Source: Candidatus Sulfuricurvum sp. RIFRC-1
Lineage (GTDB): Bacteria; Campylobacterota; Campylobacteria; Campylobacterales; Sulfurimonadaceae
Direction: 5' to 3'
Length of the DNA stretch: 64,000 nt
Assembly (NCBI RefSeq): GCF_000310245.1
Contig: NC_020505.1
Coordinates: 124,001 to 188,000, forward strand
Within the stretch, counting starts at the first letter, position 1, and each line of letters begins with the position of its first letter. The position numbers were made by a program, and so were the translations under genes. Under the pieces are notes generated by a model. It was not told where the DNA came from. It did not search any database and saw only the letters and a program-made list of their open reading frames with translations. Of this stretch, positions 55,984 through 64,000 are shown in pieces.

Positions 55984-56000
55984 GGCGTTTACGCCCTTTT
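55984..56000 (+). terminator. Intrinsic terminator after trxB
   Basis: GGCG and CGCC pair around TTTA (or GGCGT/ACGCC around TT), followed by CTTTTT. Short stem but correct layout. Confidence 0.5.
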
Positions 56001-56054
56001 TAAAGACGAAGAGGGTAAAATATCCTTATTAATGTTTGAATAGGGATGCTACAT

Positions 56055-56825
56055 ATGATTAGAGCAGGTGTATTTGGCGCTGGCGGACGTGTCGGTAAGC
56101 TATTGATTGAAGATTTGCGCCACGAGAACGAGATTTCACTAGGGGCGGTGTATGTCCGTAATGAACTCAATTTCTCAATCGATCCTTCGGTAATGGTGAC
56201 GAACGATATGGCGACGTTGCTCAAAAGCTCAGATGTCATTATCGATTTTTCATTGCCCGAAGCGACACAGGTTTTATTGGAGCGCGCGATTGAGCATCCT
56301 AAGCCTTTGGTGATCGGAACGACGGGTTTAGATACGCATCAGATGAATCTCCTCAAAACGGCGAGTGAATCGATGCCGATTTTGTATGCGACCAATATGT
56401 CACTCGGCGTTGCTCTGCTCAATCAACTGGTTCACATGGCGGCTAAAACTCTTGACGGATTTGATATTGAAATCGTCGAACAGCATCATCGTCATAAAAA
56501 AGATGCTCCGAGCGGTACGGCTCTCACCCTTGCCCACTCGGCAGCAGCGGGGCGAAATCTTGATCTCGATGCGGTACGTGTCAGCGGGCGTAACGGCAAT
56601 ATCGGTGAGCGAACCAAAGATGAAATCGCCGTAATGGCATTGCGCGGCGGAGATATCGTCGGTCGTCATACGGTCGGGTTTTATAATGAGGGTGAATTCA
56701 TCGAACTTCACCATACCGCAACCAGTCGCAATACCTTCTCCAAAGGTGCCATTCGTGCCGCAAAATGGCTGGCCGGAAAACCAAACGGTCTGTACAGTAT
56801 TCAAGACTGTTTAGAACTAGCATAA
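56055..56825 (+). CDS. dapB: 4-hydroxy-tetrahydrodipicolinate reductase
   Basis: A 256-residue enzyme of lysine and diaminopimelate synthesis. It has the NAD(P) site [13 protein letters not shown], the family catalytic block [19 protein letters not shown], and [13 protein letters not shown]. The ATG at 56055 starts MIRAGVFG with AGGG 9 bases upstream; an in-frame ATG at 56046 has no ribosome site. purF follows after 10 bases. Confidence 0.96.
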   Translation: MIRAGVFGAGGRVGKLLIEDLRHENEISLGAVYVRNELNFSIDPSVMVTNDMATLLKSSDVIIDFSLPEATQVLLERAIEHPKPLVIGTTGLDTHQMNLLKTASESMPILYATNMSLGVALLNQLVHMAAKTLDGFDIEIVEQHHRHKKDAPSGTALTLAHSAAAGRNLDLDAVRVSGRNGNIGERTKDEIAVMALRGGDIVGRHTVGFYNEGEFIELHHTATSRNTFSKGAIRAAKWLAGKPNGLYSIQDCLELA

Positions 56826-56835
56826 GGAAACAAAA

Positions 56836-58185
56836 GTGCGTAGCTTAAATGAAAAATGTGCAGTAGTCGGTATTTTCGACCATCCAGAAGCGTCAAAACT
56901 TGCTTATTTCTCCCTTCATGCCCTGCAGCATCGTGGTCAAGAAGCGGCCGGAATCAGTACCAGCGATGGAGAAAAACTCTATACGATCAAAGATCGGGGT
57001 TTAGTAACGCAAGTATTTGATCCCCAAAAACTCAATACGCTCAAAGGGCATATGGCAATCGGACATACCCGATACTCTACGGCGGGAGATGATTCGATTC
57101 TCGATGCACAGCCGGTATTTGCCCGTTATGATCTCGGAGAGATGTCAATTGTCCATAACGGTAACTTGACCAATGCCAAAGAAGTTCGTGACGCTTTGAT
57201 CAAAAAAGGGGCGATTTTTCAAACGTTTATGGATACGGAGAATCTGATCCATCTGATCGCAAAAAGCGATCAGCACCATTTGACGGACCGTATCATCGAT
57301 GCGGTGAAAAAGATCGAAGGGGCTTATTCTCTCGTATTCCTAAGCCGTTCTAAAATGTTTGCGATGCGTGATCCGCACGGTTTCCGTCCTTTGAGCCTCG
57401 GACGGGTTGGAGATGGTTATGTCGTTGCTTCAGAAACCTGTGCGTTTGATCTTATCGGCGCAGAGTATATCCGTGATGTAGAACCGGGAGAATTGCTGAT
57501 TTTCGAAAAAGGGAAAGCGCCAAAATCAATAAAGGTGTTTGAACCGACACCAAAACACTGTATCTTTGAATACGTCTATTTTGCCCGTCCTGATTCAAAT
57601 GTGTACAAACAAAATGTTTATGAAATGCGTAAAGCGATGGGAAAAGCATTGGCACGTGAGCAGCCCGTTGTTGCCGATATGGTTGTTCCGGTTCCTGATG
57701 GCGGTGTGCCTGCTGCGATCGGATATTCGCAAGAGAGCGGTATCCCTTTCGAGATGGCGATTATGCGTAACCATTACATTGGGCGTACGTTTATTGAGCC
57801 AACCCAAGAGATGCGTGATTTAAAAGTAAAAATGAAACTTTCTCCGATCTATGATCTCATTCGCGGAAAACGTCTGATTGTCGTTGATGATTCAATCGTT
57901 CGCGGAACCACCAGCCGCCAAATTGTCCGGATGCTGAAAGCCGCCGGAGCAGCAGAGGTGCATATGCGTATCTCCAGCCCACCGACAACCGACCCGTGTT
58001 ATTACGGAGTCGATACTCCCGATAAAGAGAAACTCATCGCGGCCAATATGACCAACGCGGAGATTTGTGCCTTTATCGAAGCCGATTCGCTGGGGTATTT
58101 GAGTAATGAGGCATTGCTTGATAGTGTAAACGGCAAAGAAGAGAATTATTGTACAGCTTGCTTCACCGGCAAGTATATTATCTAA
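56836..58185 (+). CDS. purF: Amidophosphoribosyltransferase
   Basis: A 449-residue first enzyme of purine synthesis. The start is GTG. A short propeptide (MRSLNEK) precedes the Ntn nucleophile Cys8 in CAVVGIFDH. LQHRGQEAAGIS, GHTRYSTAG and VHNGNLTNA build the glutaminase domain; the PRPP loop is IVVDDSIVRGTTSRQIVR. The C terminus has cysteines (NYCTACFTG) consistent with an Fe-S-type enzyme. AAGGAAACAAAA precedes the start. Confidence 0.97.
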   Translation: MRSLNEKCAVVGIFDHPEASKLAYFSLHALQHRGQEAAGISTSDGEKLYTIKDRGLVTQVFDPQKLNTLKGHMAIGHTRYSTAGDDSILDAQPVFARYDLGEMSIVHNGNLTNAKEVRDALIKKGAIFQTFMDTENLIHLIAKSDQHHLTDRIIDAVKKIEGAYSLVFLSRSKMFAMRDPHGFRPLSLGRVGDGYVVASETCAFDLIGAEYIRDVEPGELLIFEKGKAPKSIKVFEPTPKHCIFEYVYFARPDSNVYKQNVYEMRKAMGKALAREQPVVADMVVPVPDGGVPAAIGYSQESGIPFEMAIMRNHYIGRTFIEPTQEMRDLKVKMKLSPIYDLIRGKRLIVVDDSIVRGTTSRQIVRMLKAAGAAEVHMRISSPPTTDPCYYGVDTPDKEKLIAANMTNAEICAFIEADSLGYLSNEALLDSVNGKEENYCTACFTGKYII

Positions 58186-58194
58186 GAGAGCTGT

Positions 58195-59157
58195 ATGCGG
58201 GAACAGATTTTTACCTTTGGGCAATATTTACACCATAAATTTGGGGTAAAAATTTCTAAAGTTCCCGTCTCAATCTCCGGGTTTACCTGCCCCAATATTG
58301 ACGGAACGGTGGCCAAGGGGGGATGTACGTTTTGTGAAAATGACTCTTTCAGCCCAAGCCTTGATCATGCCCGCGAGCTTAAAGGTTTTTTCCTTAACCT
58401 AAACTCCTCAAGCAACCCCCATTTAGACAAACAGCTTCAGCAGTTAGAGTGGCAGTTTAATGCACTTTCTAATCGTTTGCAGGCGGCACACGGTGCTGAG
58501 AAGTTTATGGTCTATTTTCAAAGCTTTACCAACACCTATGCCCCATTCGAAACACTCAAATCTCTATACGAAAAAGCTTTGTCCTTTGACAACGTGGTCG
58601 GTCTTAGCATCGGAACACGCTCGGACAGTATCAGTGATGAAACATTCGAGTATCTTGCACACCTTTCAGAAAAAACAGAGATTTGGATTGAGTTCGGTAT
58701 TCAGTCGATTTACGATGAGACACTGGAGCGGATTAATCGCGGACATGACAGTGCCAATGTCAAAGAGGCAATACTCAAAGCAAAATCGTATGGACTCAAG
58801 GTTTGCGGTCATCTGATTTTTGGTCTTCCCGGGGAGACCAAAGAGATGATGCTCGGTACGGTGAACGAGGCGTATGCGTTGGGGATTGATTCGGTGAAAT
58901 ACCATCCGCTCTATGTCGTAAAACGCACGGCACTCGCCAACGAATATGCCAGAGGCGACTTTGATCCCATAAGTGAAGAACTTTATGTAGAGGTTCTTAA
59001 AGAAGCGATATTATTGAAGCCCAAACATGTCAGTGTACAGCGTATCAGTGCAGGAACTGACGATGAGACGTTAATCGCCCCTTTGTGGTGCAAAGACAAA
59101 AATGCTCAACTACGCACTATTAACGCGACCCTGAAAGCGGTAGGACTAAAATACTAA
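58195..59157 (+). CDS. TIGR01212-family radical SAM protein
   Basis: A 320-residue protein. The Fe-S motif is CPNIDGTVAKGGCTFC (Cys32, Cys44, Cys47), the spaced form of the YhcC/TIGR01212 family. Supporting blocks are YFQSFTNTYAPFETLKSLYE, GLSIGTRSDSISDE, WIEFGIQSIYDETLERINRG and HLIFGLPGETKEMML. A role in tRNA modification has been proposed for relatives but the substrate is not established. Ten bases separate it from purF, so co-transcription is likely. Confidence 0.93.
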   Translation: MREQIFTFGQYLHHKFGVKISKVPVSISGFTCPNIDGTVAKGGCTFCENDSFSPSLDHARELKGFFLNLNSSSNPHLDKQLQQLEWQFNALSNRLQAAHGAEKFMVYFQSFTNTYAPFETLKSLYEKALSFDNVVGLSIGTRSDSISDETFEYLAHLSEKTEIWIEFGIQSIYDETLERINRGHDSANVKEAILKAKSYGLKVCGHLIFGLPGETKEMMLGTVNEAYALGIDSVKYHPLYVVKRTALANEYARGDFDPISEELYVEVLKEAILLKPKHVSVQRISAGTDDETLIAPLWCKDKNAQLRTINATLKAVGLKY

Positions 59158-59690
59158 TTGGCTTTTGCTGTAACGTCGTAAGAGGCATTTTTAAAATACG
59201 GCGGATACTTCAACATGATGCTAAAGGTTTTGGACTTTCCCGGATTGATATAATCCGCAACGACTTGCTGCTCGACAACATTTTGTCGCTTGAAGTCGGG
59301 GTTGTCTCCTTCAAATAATTCTGCAAATGCCGTTGGTTGTGCGAACTGGCTCGCTTTTGATTGACTTGAACCTTTTATATTAACCATTTTTACGGTTGCT
59401 ACAACATTGGCTACAGGATATTTTCCGATATTTCGAACTACCCCTTTAATCATGATTTGTTCTGTTTGATAAAAACGTTCATCTTCCAAATCGGTAACTT
59501 CAACTTGGTAAACCGTTTCGTTTATGAGAGGCCATATGAAGAGCCCCAATAAAACGAGAATCAAGGTAATCGTGGTAAATACTGAGAATTTAGATGTCGA
59601 GCGTAAGGCCAGTATCGTTCCCAATACAAATAAAATCGCCAAAGCGGTAATGAGAAAATAATGCCATGAAGTTAAAGGACTCATCTGCAA
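59154..59690 (-). CDS. DUF2393-like membrane protein (downstream copy)
   Basis: A 178-residue protein with two N-terminal membrane helices (about 9-28 and 35-54) and a soluble beta-sandwich-like domain facing the periplasm (VEVTDLEDERFYQTEQIMIK, NIGKYPVANVVATVKMVNIK, NPGKSKTFSIMLKYPPYF). It matches the DUF2393 architecture found in Campylobacterota. Function is unknown. It overlaps the upstream copy by 10 bases and converges on the radical SAM gene, overlapping its end by 4 bases. Confidence 0.8.
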   Translation of the reverse strand: MQMSPLTSWHYFLITALAILFVLGTILALRSTSKFSVFTTITLILVLLGLFIWPLINETVYQVEVTDLEDERFYQTEQIMIKGVVRNIGKYPVANVVATVKMVNIKGSSQSKASQFAQPTAFAELFEGDNPDFKRQNVVEQQVVADYINPGKSKTFSIMLKYPPYFKNASYDVTAKAN

Positions 59691-60196
59691 TCTGCCTTAA
59701 TGGTAATATTGTAATCTTTACTATATCGGAACGGTTCGACAAATAATTTAAAAGGGGTTGATTCTCCGGGTGAAATGGACTCTTCTATCCGTAGAGAACT
59801 TTTTTTGAAAGGGATATAAGGATAAAGACGATCAAGGTATTGGTTATGGCTCACTTTATGAACTCCGACATGAATCGCACATTCGCTAAAGGGGCGTTTG
59901 GATGTATTGTTAATATCACCTTTAATGAGGAGAGCTTCGGTGAATTCAAGCGCTTTCACCTCATGAAGAATAATTTTATTTTTAAAGAGATAGTGATGTA
60001 ATGCGATATATCCCCCAACAGGTCCAGCTGTTAAAACCCCAAAGGCAATGAAAACGAAGAATATGGCAAGACCTAATTTATGACGTAAAACGATAGCGAT
60101 GATAAGAAGGAGAATAAAGAGGATAATCACCCCTCCAAAGAGGAAGTAATCGTAAATAATCAGATGTTGAATAAAATCTTGAATGCGTGCTTTCAT
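59681..60196 (-). CDS. DUF2393-like membrane protein (upstream copy)
   Basis: A 171-residue paralogue-like protein with the same layout: two or three helices at the N terminus (about 14-60) and a periplasmic domain (KALEFTEALLIKGDINNTSK, RPFSECAIHVGVHKV, SPGESTPFKLFVEPF). The match to the downstream protein lies in topology and the GD/GV-N-IS/IGK-P strand pattern. The start overlaps the hisIE stop (ATGA). Function unknown. Confidence 0.8.
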   Translation of the reverse strand: MKARIQDFIQHLIIYDYFLFGGVIILFILLLIIAIVLRHKLGLAIFFVFIAFGVLTAGPVGGYIALHHYLFKNKIILHEVKALEFTEALLIKGDINNTSKRPFSECAIHVGVHKVSHNQYLDRLYPYIPFKKSSLRIEESISPGESTPFKLFVEPFRYSKDYNITIKADCR

Positions 60197-60867
60197 TTGT
60201 TCCTAGCGTTTTTCTCCGCAATCCCGCTCATCCCGAATCTGCGGGCAAGCTCTTGTTTGACACGATCGGGAGAGATGTTTTTATGCCCAAGTGCAACGAG
60301 GACGTGATACACTAAATCGGCACATTCGTAAATAATTTCATCTTCATTGCCGTCTTTGATAGCAAAACTAAACTCTCCAGCCTCTTCGACCACTTTTTTG
60401 AGGATGGTATTATCCCCTTTGCTCAACAATTTAGCCGTCCATGAAGTTTCAGGGTCAGCGTTTTTTCGGCTTAGGATCGTATGATAGAGTTCATCAATAA
60501 TGCCGTAGGTTGCGGTTGTATCGATTTGCGGTTCACTAACAGACTCACCCAATTCGATATCGGTAAAGAAACAGGATTTACGTCCGGTATGACATGCCAC
60601 ACCCTCTTGACGCACGAGGAGGAGGAGCGTATCGTTATCACAGTCAAGCAAAAATCGATCGATGTGCTGTAGGTGACCGCTGGACTCCCCTTTTTTCCAA
60701 AGGCGCTGTTTGGATCGAGAATAATAGTGGGCGATTCGCGTCGAGAGGGAGAGCTCCAATGCTTCACGGTTCACGTACGCCATCATAAGCACTTCAAGAG
60801 TAGTCGAGTCTTGGACGATGACGGGAAGAAGCTCTGCCTTTGCCCAGTCGATTTGATCAAGATTCAT
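60193..60867 (-). CDS. hisIE: Bifunctional phosphoribosyl-AMP cyclohydrolase/phosphoribosyl-ATP diphosphatase
   Basis: A 224-residue fusion for steps 2 and 3 of histidine synthesis. The HisI part (1-105) has VLMMAYVNREAL, YYSRSKQRLWKKGESSG, LDCDNDTLLLLV and GVACHTGRKSCFF (zinc ligands). The HisE part (about 120-210) has SWTAKLLSKG and KKVVEEAGEFSFAIKDG with DLVYHVLVAL. It starts 3 bases after the SPFH gene and overlaps the DUF2393 gene by 4, an unusual operon for a histidine gene. Confidence 0.96.
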   Translation of the reverse strand: MNLDQIDWAKAELLPVIVQDSTTLEVLMMAYVNREALELSLSTRIAHYYSRSKQRLWKKGESSGHLQHIDRFLLDCDNDTLLLLVRQEGVACHTGRKSCFFTDIELGESVSEPQIDTTATYGIIDELYHTILSRKNADPETSWTAKLLSKGDNTILKKVVEEAGEFSFAIKDGNEDEIIYECADLVYHVLVALGHKNISPDRVKQELARRFGMSGIAEKNARNK

Positions 60868-60870
60868 TGG

Positions 60871-61911
60871 TTATTTCCCTGTAGAACTTATTTTTTGGTT
60901 GTCGCCACTTTTGGTATCGAGCCAAATATTGGGTGTTGATCCCCCTGGGGTGAGGAAAATTTTAGCGTCTTTGTTTTCTTTCAGGGCTTCGTTAAATTTA
61001 CCTTGAACTTGGATTTGCTCCAATTTTAAAAGGCCAGGGGTTAGAGAAGCACCGATAAGATGGTTGGCTTTGGCTTGTGCTTGTGCTTGGATCGTAATAG
61101 CGTTCGCAGTACCTTGAGCTTCGGTCTCTTTTTTGAACGCCTCTTGTTTCGCACGTTCAACATCTTGCTGTGCACGCTCTACTTCTTGTTTCGCGACTTG
61201 AACCCGCTCAATTTGATCTTTTACTTTTTGAGGAAGACCAATTTCACGCAGTTGAATCGATTCAAGCTGTGCCGGAGCATTTTTCTGTCCTTCAACATTT
61301 TTACGAATCCCTGCTTCGATTTGTGTCGCAATAGCATTACGCATAATCGGGAGATTTTCTGCTTCATATTGGCCGACAACGTTACGGACGACATCGCGGG
61401 CTACCGGATCGATAATTTTATCTTCCCAGCTAAAGCCCCAGTTGGAGATGGTTTGTGCCGCGAGTTGTGCGTTTAAGCGATATTGGACGGTGATATCGAT
61501 AGAGACAGGAAGTCCCCGTTTATCCAAAACGGTAATCGCCGGTTTGAGGACGATTCCATCCCCTGCAGTTGAAGCACGATCAATTTTATCGGCATAGTTG
61601 ATGATACGAACTTTGGTATCGACAACGTACACTTTTTGGATCATAGGAATGAGGAAATGGAGCCCCGGCATGAGTGCCTGATCTTCATATTTACCGTTGG
61701 TGGAGAGGATACCGCGTTCCCCCTCGGTGATAATGATGAACGGTTTGGCTAAAACGAGGAGCAAAATAAATCCGCCGATAACCCATAACATTCCCGCTTT
61801 TTGGCTGTTTAGATTAAAATCGAATTTTGGCGGTTTTGGAGCCTGAAAGCCCCCCCCTCGTTGTTCTTCTTTTTTCTTTTTATTGAAATAGTCGTTCATA
61901 TCACTTGCCAT
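60871..61911 (-). CDS. SPFH/prohibitin-family membrane protein (HflC/HflK-like)
   Basis: A 346-residue protein. A charged N-terminal stretch precedes one membrane helix (about 41-61, MLWVIGGFILLLVLAKPFII). The SPFH domain follows (ITEGERGILSTNGKYEDQAL, GLHFLIPMIQKVYVVDTKVR, DITVQYRLN). A helical coiled-coil segment contains VAKQEVERAQQDVERAKQEA and ends in LTPGLLKLEQIQVQGKF. Such proteins form large membrane rings and regulate FtsH or organise lipid domains. It is the first gene of a unit with hisIE and two DUF2393 genes. A membrane quality-control role is inferred. Confidence 0.9.
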   Translation of the reverse strand: MASDMNDYFNKKKKEEQRGGGFQAPKPPKFDFNLNSQKAGMLWVIGGFILLLVLAKPFIIITEGERGILSTNGKYEDQALMPGLHFLIPMIQKVYVVDTKVRIINYADKIDRASTAGDGIVLKPAITVLDKRGLPVSIDITVQYRLNAQLAAQTISNWGFSWEDKIIDPVARDVVRNVVGQYEAENLPIMRNAIATQIEAGIRKNVEGQKNAPAQLESIQLREIGLPQKVKDQIERVQVAKQEVERAQQDVERAKQEAFKKETEAQGTANAITIQAQAQAKANHLIGASLTPGLLKLEQIQVQGKFNEALKENKDAKIFLTPGGSTPNIWLDTKSGDNQKISSTGK

Positions 61912-61925
61912 GATTTTCCTTTTGC

Positions 61926-61931
61926 TATGAT
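61926..61931 (+). promoter_or_regulatory. Candidate extended -10 promoter on the plus strand
   Basis: TGCTATGAT (61923-61931) is an extended -10 element. TTGCCA (61905-61910) is a -35-like box but the spacing is only 15 bases. It would start transcription near 61938, in front of two hairpins and a terminator. Confidence 0.35.
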
Positions 61932-61937
61932 TTATAC

Positions 61938-62008
61938 GCTATCGGAATACATCCCGATTAGCTACGTTAACACTGGGTTTACTTCGGCAGTAAGCCCAGT
62001 GTTTTTTT
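61938..62008 (+). ncRNA. Candidate small RNA of about 71 bases
   Basis: A first stem (GCTATCGG with CCGATTAGC, one bulge) is followed by a strong intrinsic terminator. The terminator stem is 14 pairs with one G-U (61969-61982 and 61990-62003, loop 61983-61989). T7 at 62002-62008 follows on the plus strand. Both neighbouring protein genes (SPFH and ilvE) are on the minus strand, so no protein gene uses this terminator. No ORF is present. It is predicted from structure alone. Confidence 0.4.
61969..62008 (+). terminator. Strong plus-strand intrinsic terminator in a minus-strand region
   Basis: Stem of 14 pairs with one G-U, loop TTCGGCA, then seven T. The T-tract overlaps the ilvE stop codon (62007-62009). 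On the minus strand no U-tract follows the stem, so it would be a poor terminator for ilvE. Confidence 0.75.
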
Positions 62009-62927
62009 AATTTATATAGGTTAAATAGTGATCGTAATCTGGGTTTCGACCGCATACGATGTCGAAATAAGCGCTTTGGATTTTTTCGGTCAATGGCCCG
62101 CGTCCGCCTGCTCCGAGTACACGTGCATCGACTTCGCGAATCGGAGTAATCTCAGCCGCCGTTCCGGTGAGGAATGCTTCATCGGCTACGTAAATCTCTT
62201 CACGGGTGATTTTTCTGCGCGTAACTTTGATCCCCATGTTTTCCGCCATCTCAATAACGGTTTTTTGGGTAATCGACACGAGCGAGTTGTCATTTGGAGG
62301 GGTGATTAGTTCACCGTCTTTGATCAAGAAAAACGATGCCCCGCTCGCTTCGGCAACGTATCCCTCATCATCGAGGAGCAACGCTTCATCATACCCTGCT
62401 TCAACCGCTTCGAATTTCGCCATTTGAGAGTTGAGGTAGTTTCCGACCGCTTTGGCTTTACCCATGTTCGATTTGTTATTCGGACGGCTGAACGATGAGA
62501 TTTTCAAACGGATTCCCCGTTTCATCCCCTCTTCACCGAGGTAAGCGCCCCATTCCCATGCGGCAACCGATACTTCGACCGGAGCTTCTTTGTGATAGAC
62601 ACCCATAACACCGTAACCGAGGTAAACGATAGGACGAAGATAGACATTTTCTCCGGTAAATTCGTTGGCACGCAAGAGTTCGATTTGCGCCGCATTGAGT
62701 TCCTCTACAGTGTAAGGGACCGTAATAAGGGTCATTTTTGCCGATTCGATCAGACGTTTTGTGTGGTCGTTCAGACGAAAAATGGCATACCCTTTTGGGG
62801 TTTTATACGCTTTGGTCCCCTCGATTGCGCCGTTACCGTAGTGCAGTGTGTGGGAAAGGACGTGAATCTTTGCTTCACTCCACGGAAGCATTTTGCCGTT
62901 CATCCAAATATATTTGGCTTCATTCAT
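62007..62927 (-). CDS. ilvE: Branched-chain amino acid aminotransferase
   Basis: A 306-residue class IV PLP enzyme for the last step of leucine, isoleucine and valine synthesis. Family blocks are MNEAKYIWMNGKMLPW at the start, HTLHYGNGAIEGTKAY, VYLRPIVYLGYGVMG, the PLP lysine region NMGKAKAVGNYLNSQMA and GYVAEASGASFFLIKDG, with EAFLTGTAAEITPIREV. ATG 62927 has TTGGAG about 9 bases upstream; an in-frame ATG at 62942 lacks a site. Confidence 0.96.
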   Translation of the reverse strand: MNEAKYIWMNGKMLPWSEAKIHVLSHTLHYGNGAIEGTKAYKTPKGYAIFRLNDHTKRLIESAKMTLITVPYTVEELNAAQIELLRANEFTGENVYLRPIVYLGYGVMGVYHKEAPVEVSVAAWEWGAYLGEEGMKRGIRLKISSFSRPNNKSNMGKAKAVGNYLNSQMAKFEAVEAGYDEALLLDDEGYVAEASGASFFLIKDGELITPPNDNSLVSITQKTVIEMAENMGIKVTRRKITREEIYVADEAFLTGTAAEITPIREVDARVLGAGGRGPLTEKIQSAYFDIVCGRNPDYDHYLTYIN

Positions 62928-63000
62928 AGGGAAGATCTCCAAAAGAAAAATTGGGAGATTTTAGCGCAGTTGTGATTTAAGGTATATTAAGAGCGAGGAG

Positions 63001-63018
63001 TTCCCGCAATCGCGGGAA
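63001..63018. terminator. Hairpin after the truncated haemoglobin gene
   Basis: TTCCCGC and GCGGGAA form a perfect 7-pair stem with a 4-base loop, 5 bases past the globin stop codon. No U-tract follows on either strand. It could be a terminator or a REP remnant. Confidence 0.45.
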
Positions 63019-63022
63019 GCAT

Positions 63023-63469
63023 TTAATGTGAGGGTGTATTGATCATCCAAATAGAGAAAACATCGAGATAATCCCAAAACGATTGGATGTATTCAGGATT
63101 CACCCCTTCTGCTTCGAGCGGAGGGAGGAGTTCAGCATAAAACTCAAGCCATCGGCGGCGTCCGTGCTCATCGATACGAAACGGTGCGTGGCGACCTACC
63201 ATACGAGGTTCCCCACGGCTTTGGGCAAAAAAGTCGGGTCCTCCGCAGATTTGGATGAGAAAGTCGGCGGCGTGTTTTTTGGCAGCTTCAAAATCTTCAT
63301 CATCGTTAACGGGAAATAAAAATGCGATATCACTGTTGCGGATCATCTCGTAGTGATCATCAATGAGGCGGCGAAAACGCTCTTCGCCGACTTGGAAGTA
63401 GAATCCCGGGTGGGGTTTGGTGACGGGAGGGCGTACCCCTAAAACACCGTCGGTAATTTTAAGTTCCAT
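63023..63469 (-). CDS. Truncated haemoglobin, group II-like
   Basis: A 148-residue globin. The N-terminal part (YFQVGEERFRRLIDDHYEMI) and the central GGPDFFAQSRGEP lead into RMVGRHAPFRID, in which His94 is the likely proximal haem ligand. A later WLEFYAELL helix completes the fold. The RHAPF form is typical of group II (TrHbO) globins. Such proteins bind oxygen or nitric oxide; the role here is not determined. It is monocistronic, upstream of ilvE. Confidence 0.85.
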   Translation of the reverse strand: MELKITDGVLGVRPPVTKPHPGFYFQVGEERFRRLIDDHYEMIRNSDIAFLFPVNDDEDFEAAKKHAADFLIQICGGPDFFAQSRGEPRMVGRHAPFRIDEHGRRRWLEFYAELLPPLEAEGVNPEYIQSFWDYLDVFSIWMINTPSH

Positions 63470-63644
63470 GTAAGATATCCTCTGTGTAATTTTGGGACAT
63501 ATTTTAAAGATATTGAGGAAAAAGAATGCTTAAAAACATCTTTATGATATTTATTTTAGTAATAATAAGTATAATTGAAACATAATTTCAAAAGTTTTGA
63601 ATTTCCAAATTATAGCATAACTTAATTATACACAAGGGAGAAGG

Positions 63645-64000
63645 ATGATGAGAACTCCAAAAGAGATTCTTACGGAATGGATGGATGCCGTTAATCATGG
63701 TGACATTGAGGCTCTTTTGTCTTTATATGATGAACATGCTGTTTTAATTCCGACGTTTTCCAATAAATTGCCGAATACACCGGATAAGCTTCGTGAATAT
63801 TTTGAAAAATTAGGAAGTCGTGAGGGGTTAAGTATTGCGCTGCATGAAAAAACATTGCACGTTCAACGTATCAATGAGAGTGTGTATGCATTGAGCGGTA
63901 TCTATAACTGGCGTTTTGATGTTGAGGGAGAGATGCTGAATTTTGAAGCTCGGTTTAGTTATATTGTAGATATTTCTAAGTCAAGACCAATTATGCAGCA
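63645..64000 (+). CDS. NTF2-like/DUF4440-type protein, 5' portion
   Basis: The gene runs off the right edge after 118 codons. The translation contains LTEWMDAVNHGDIEALLSLY, HAVLIPTFSNKL and TPDKLREYFEKLG, then SGIYNWRFD and FEARFSYIVDIS. This is the SnoaL/CaMKII-association type NTF2-like fold, seen in proteins that detoxify small molecules or organise hexamers. No signal peptide. AGGGAGAAGG precedes a double ATG (63645 and 63648); the first is given. The 170 bases upstream are AT-rich with no other feature seen. Confidence 0.7.
   Translation, partial: MMRTPKEILTEWMDAVNHGDIEALLSLYDEHAVLIPTFSNKLPNTPDKLREYFEKLGSREGLSIALHEKTLHVQRINESVYALSGIYNWRFDVEGEMLNFEARFSYIVDISKSRPIMQ

Overview
The window looks like a chromosomal stretch of a free-living member of the Campylobacterota (Epsilonproteobacteria), probably close to Sulfuricurvum or Sulfurimonas. 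This is inferred from gene content only: Maf and PseBCFGHI flagellin glycosylation genes, an ArsRS-like two-component pair, DUF2393 proteins, histidine kinases with an HQWRQPLN-type H box, and an S10-spc ribosomal cluster without rpmD. No tRNA, rRNA, CRISPR array, prophage or intact transposon was seen.

Layout. 1-7300: the 5' end of metH, a large two-sensor histidine kinase, an ArsRS-like kinase/regulator pair with a tiny 26-codon ORF upstream, msrA, an OmpA-family porin-like protein and a small unknown. 7300-12500: a flavin reductase-like protein, a REP element, half of an AMMECR1 domain, bioB, a phosphodiesterase and topA. 12500-29100: a flagellar block. A flagellin gene with a clear sigma-28 promoter converges on a 14-gene run on the minus strand: fliD, pseB, pseC, pseF, pseG, pseH, pseI, a GT-B-like unknown, a Gfo/Idh/MocA dehydrogenase, a DegT aminotransferase, a GNAT, pseA, a GatA-type amidase and maf. 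From pseB to maf the genes overlap or abut, and a second sigma-28 promoter with the same spacing lies upstream of fliD. Filament cap, activated pseudaminic acid, amidino modification and transfer to flagellin may therefore be co-expressed.

29200-33000: the SRP RNA gene, an HDOD protein, rnhB, a beta-barrel protein and a DUF4143-type ATPase. 33040-43740: the S10-spc ribosomal operon, with a consensus promoter and leader hairpin, running from rpsJ to infA and including secY and map. 43800-46500: upp, a Sel1 lipoprotein-like gene, ppnP and a CvfB-like S1 protein. 46500-48150: an AT-rich accessory patch holding REP repeats, a small secreted protein and a RhuM/PLD-like fusion. 48140-54320: an SDR, a cysteine-type formate dehydrogenase-like protein, yraN, and a c-di-GMP GGDEF/EAL protein overlapped by a di-haem cytochrome c peroxidase. 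54400-64000: trxA, trxB, dapB, purF, a radical SAM protein, two DUF2393 proteins overlapping hisIE, an SPFH protein, a candidate small RNA, ilvE, a truncated haemoglobin and the start of an NTF2-like gene.

The points most worth a second look are: the hairpin that buries the pseB ribosome binding site; the amidase that may replace HisH/HisF as ammonia source for PseA; the candidate small RNA between ilvE and the SPFH gene; the 26-codon ORF ahead of the two-component pair; and the RhuM/PLD fusion. Start codons were often moved downstream of the longest ORF where an ATGA overlap, a Shine-Dalgarno site or family alignment supported it.
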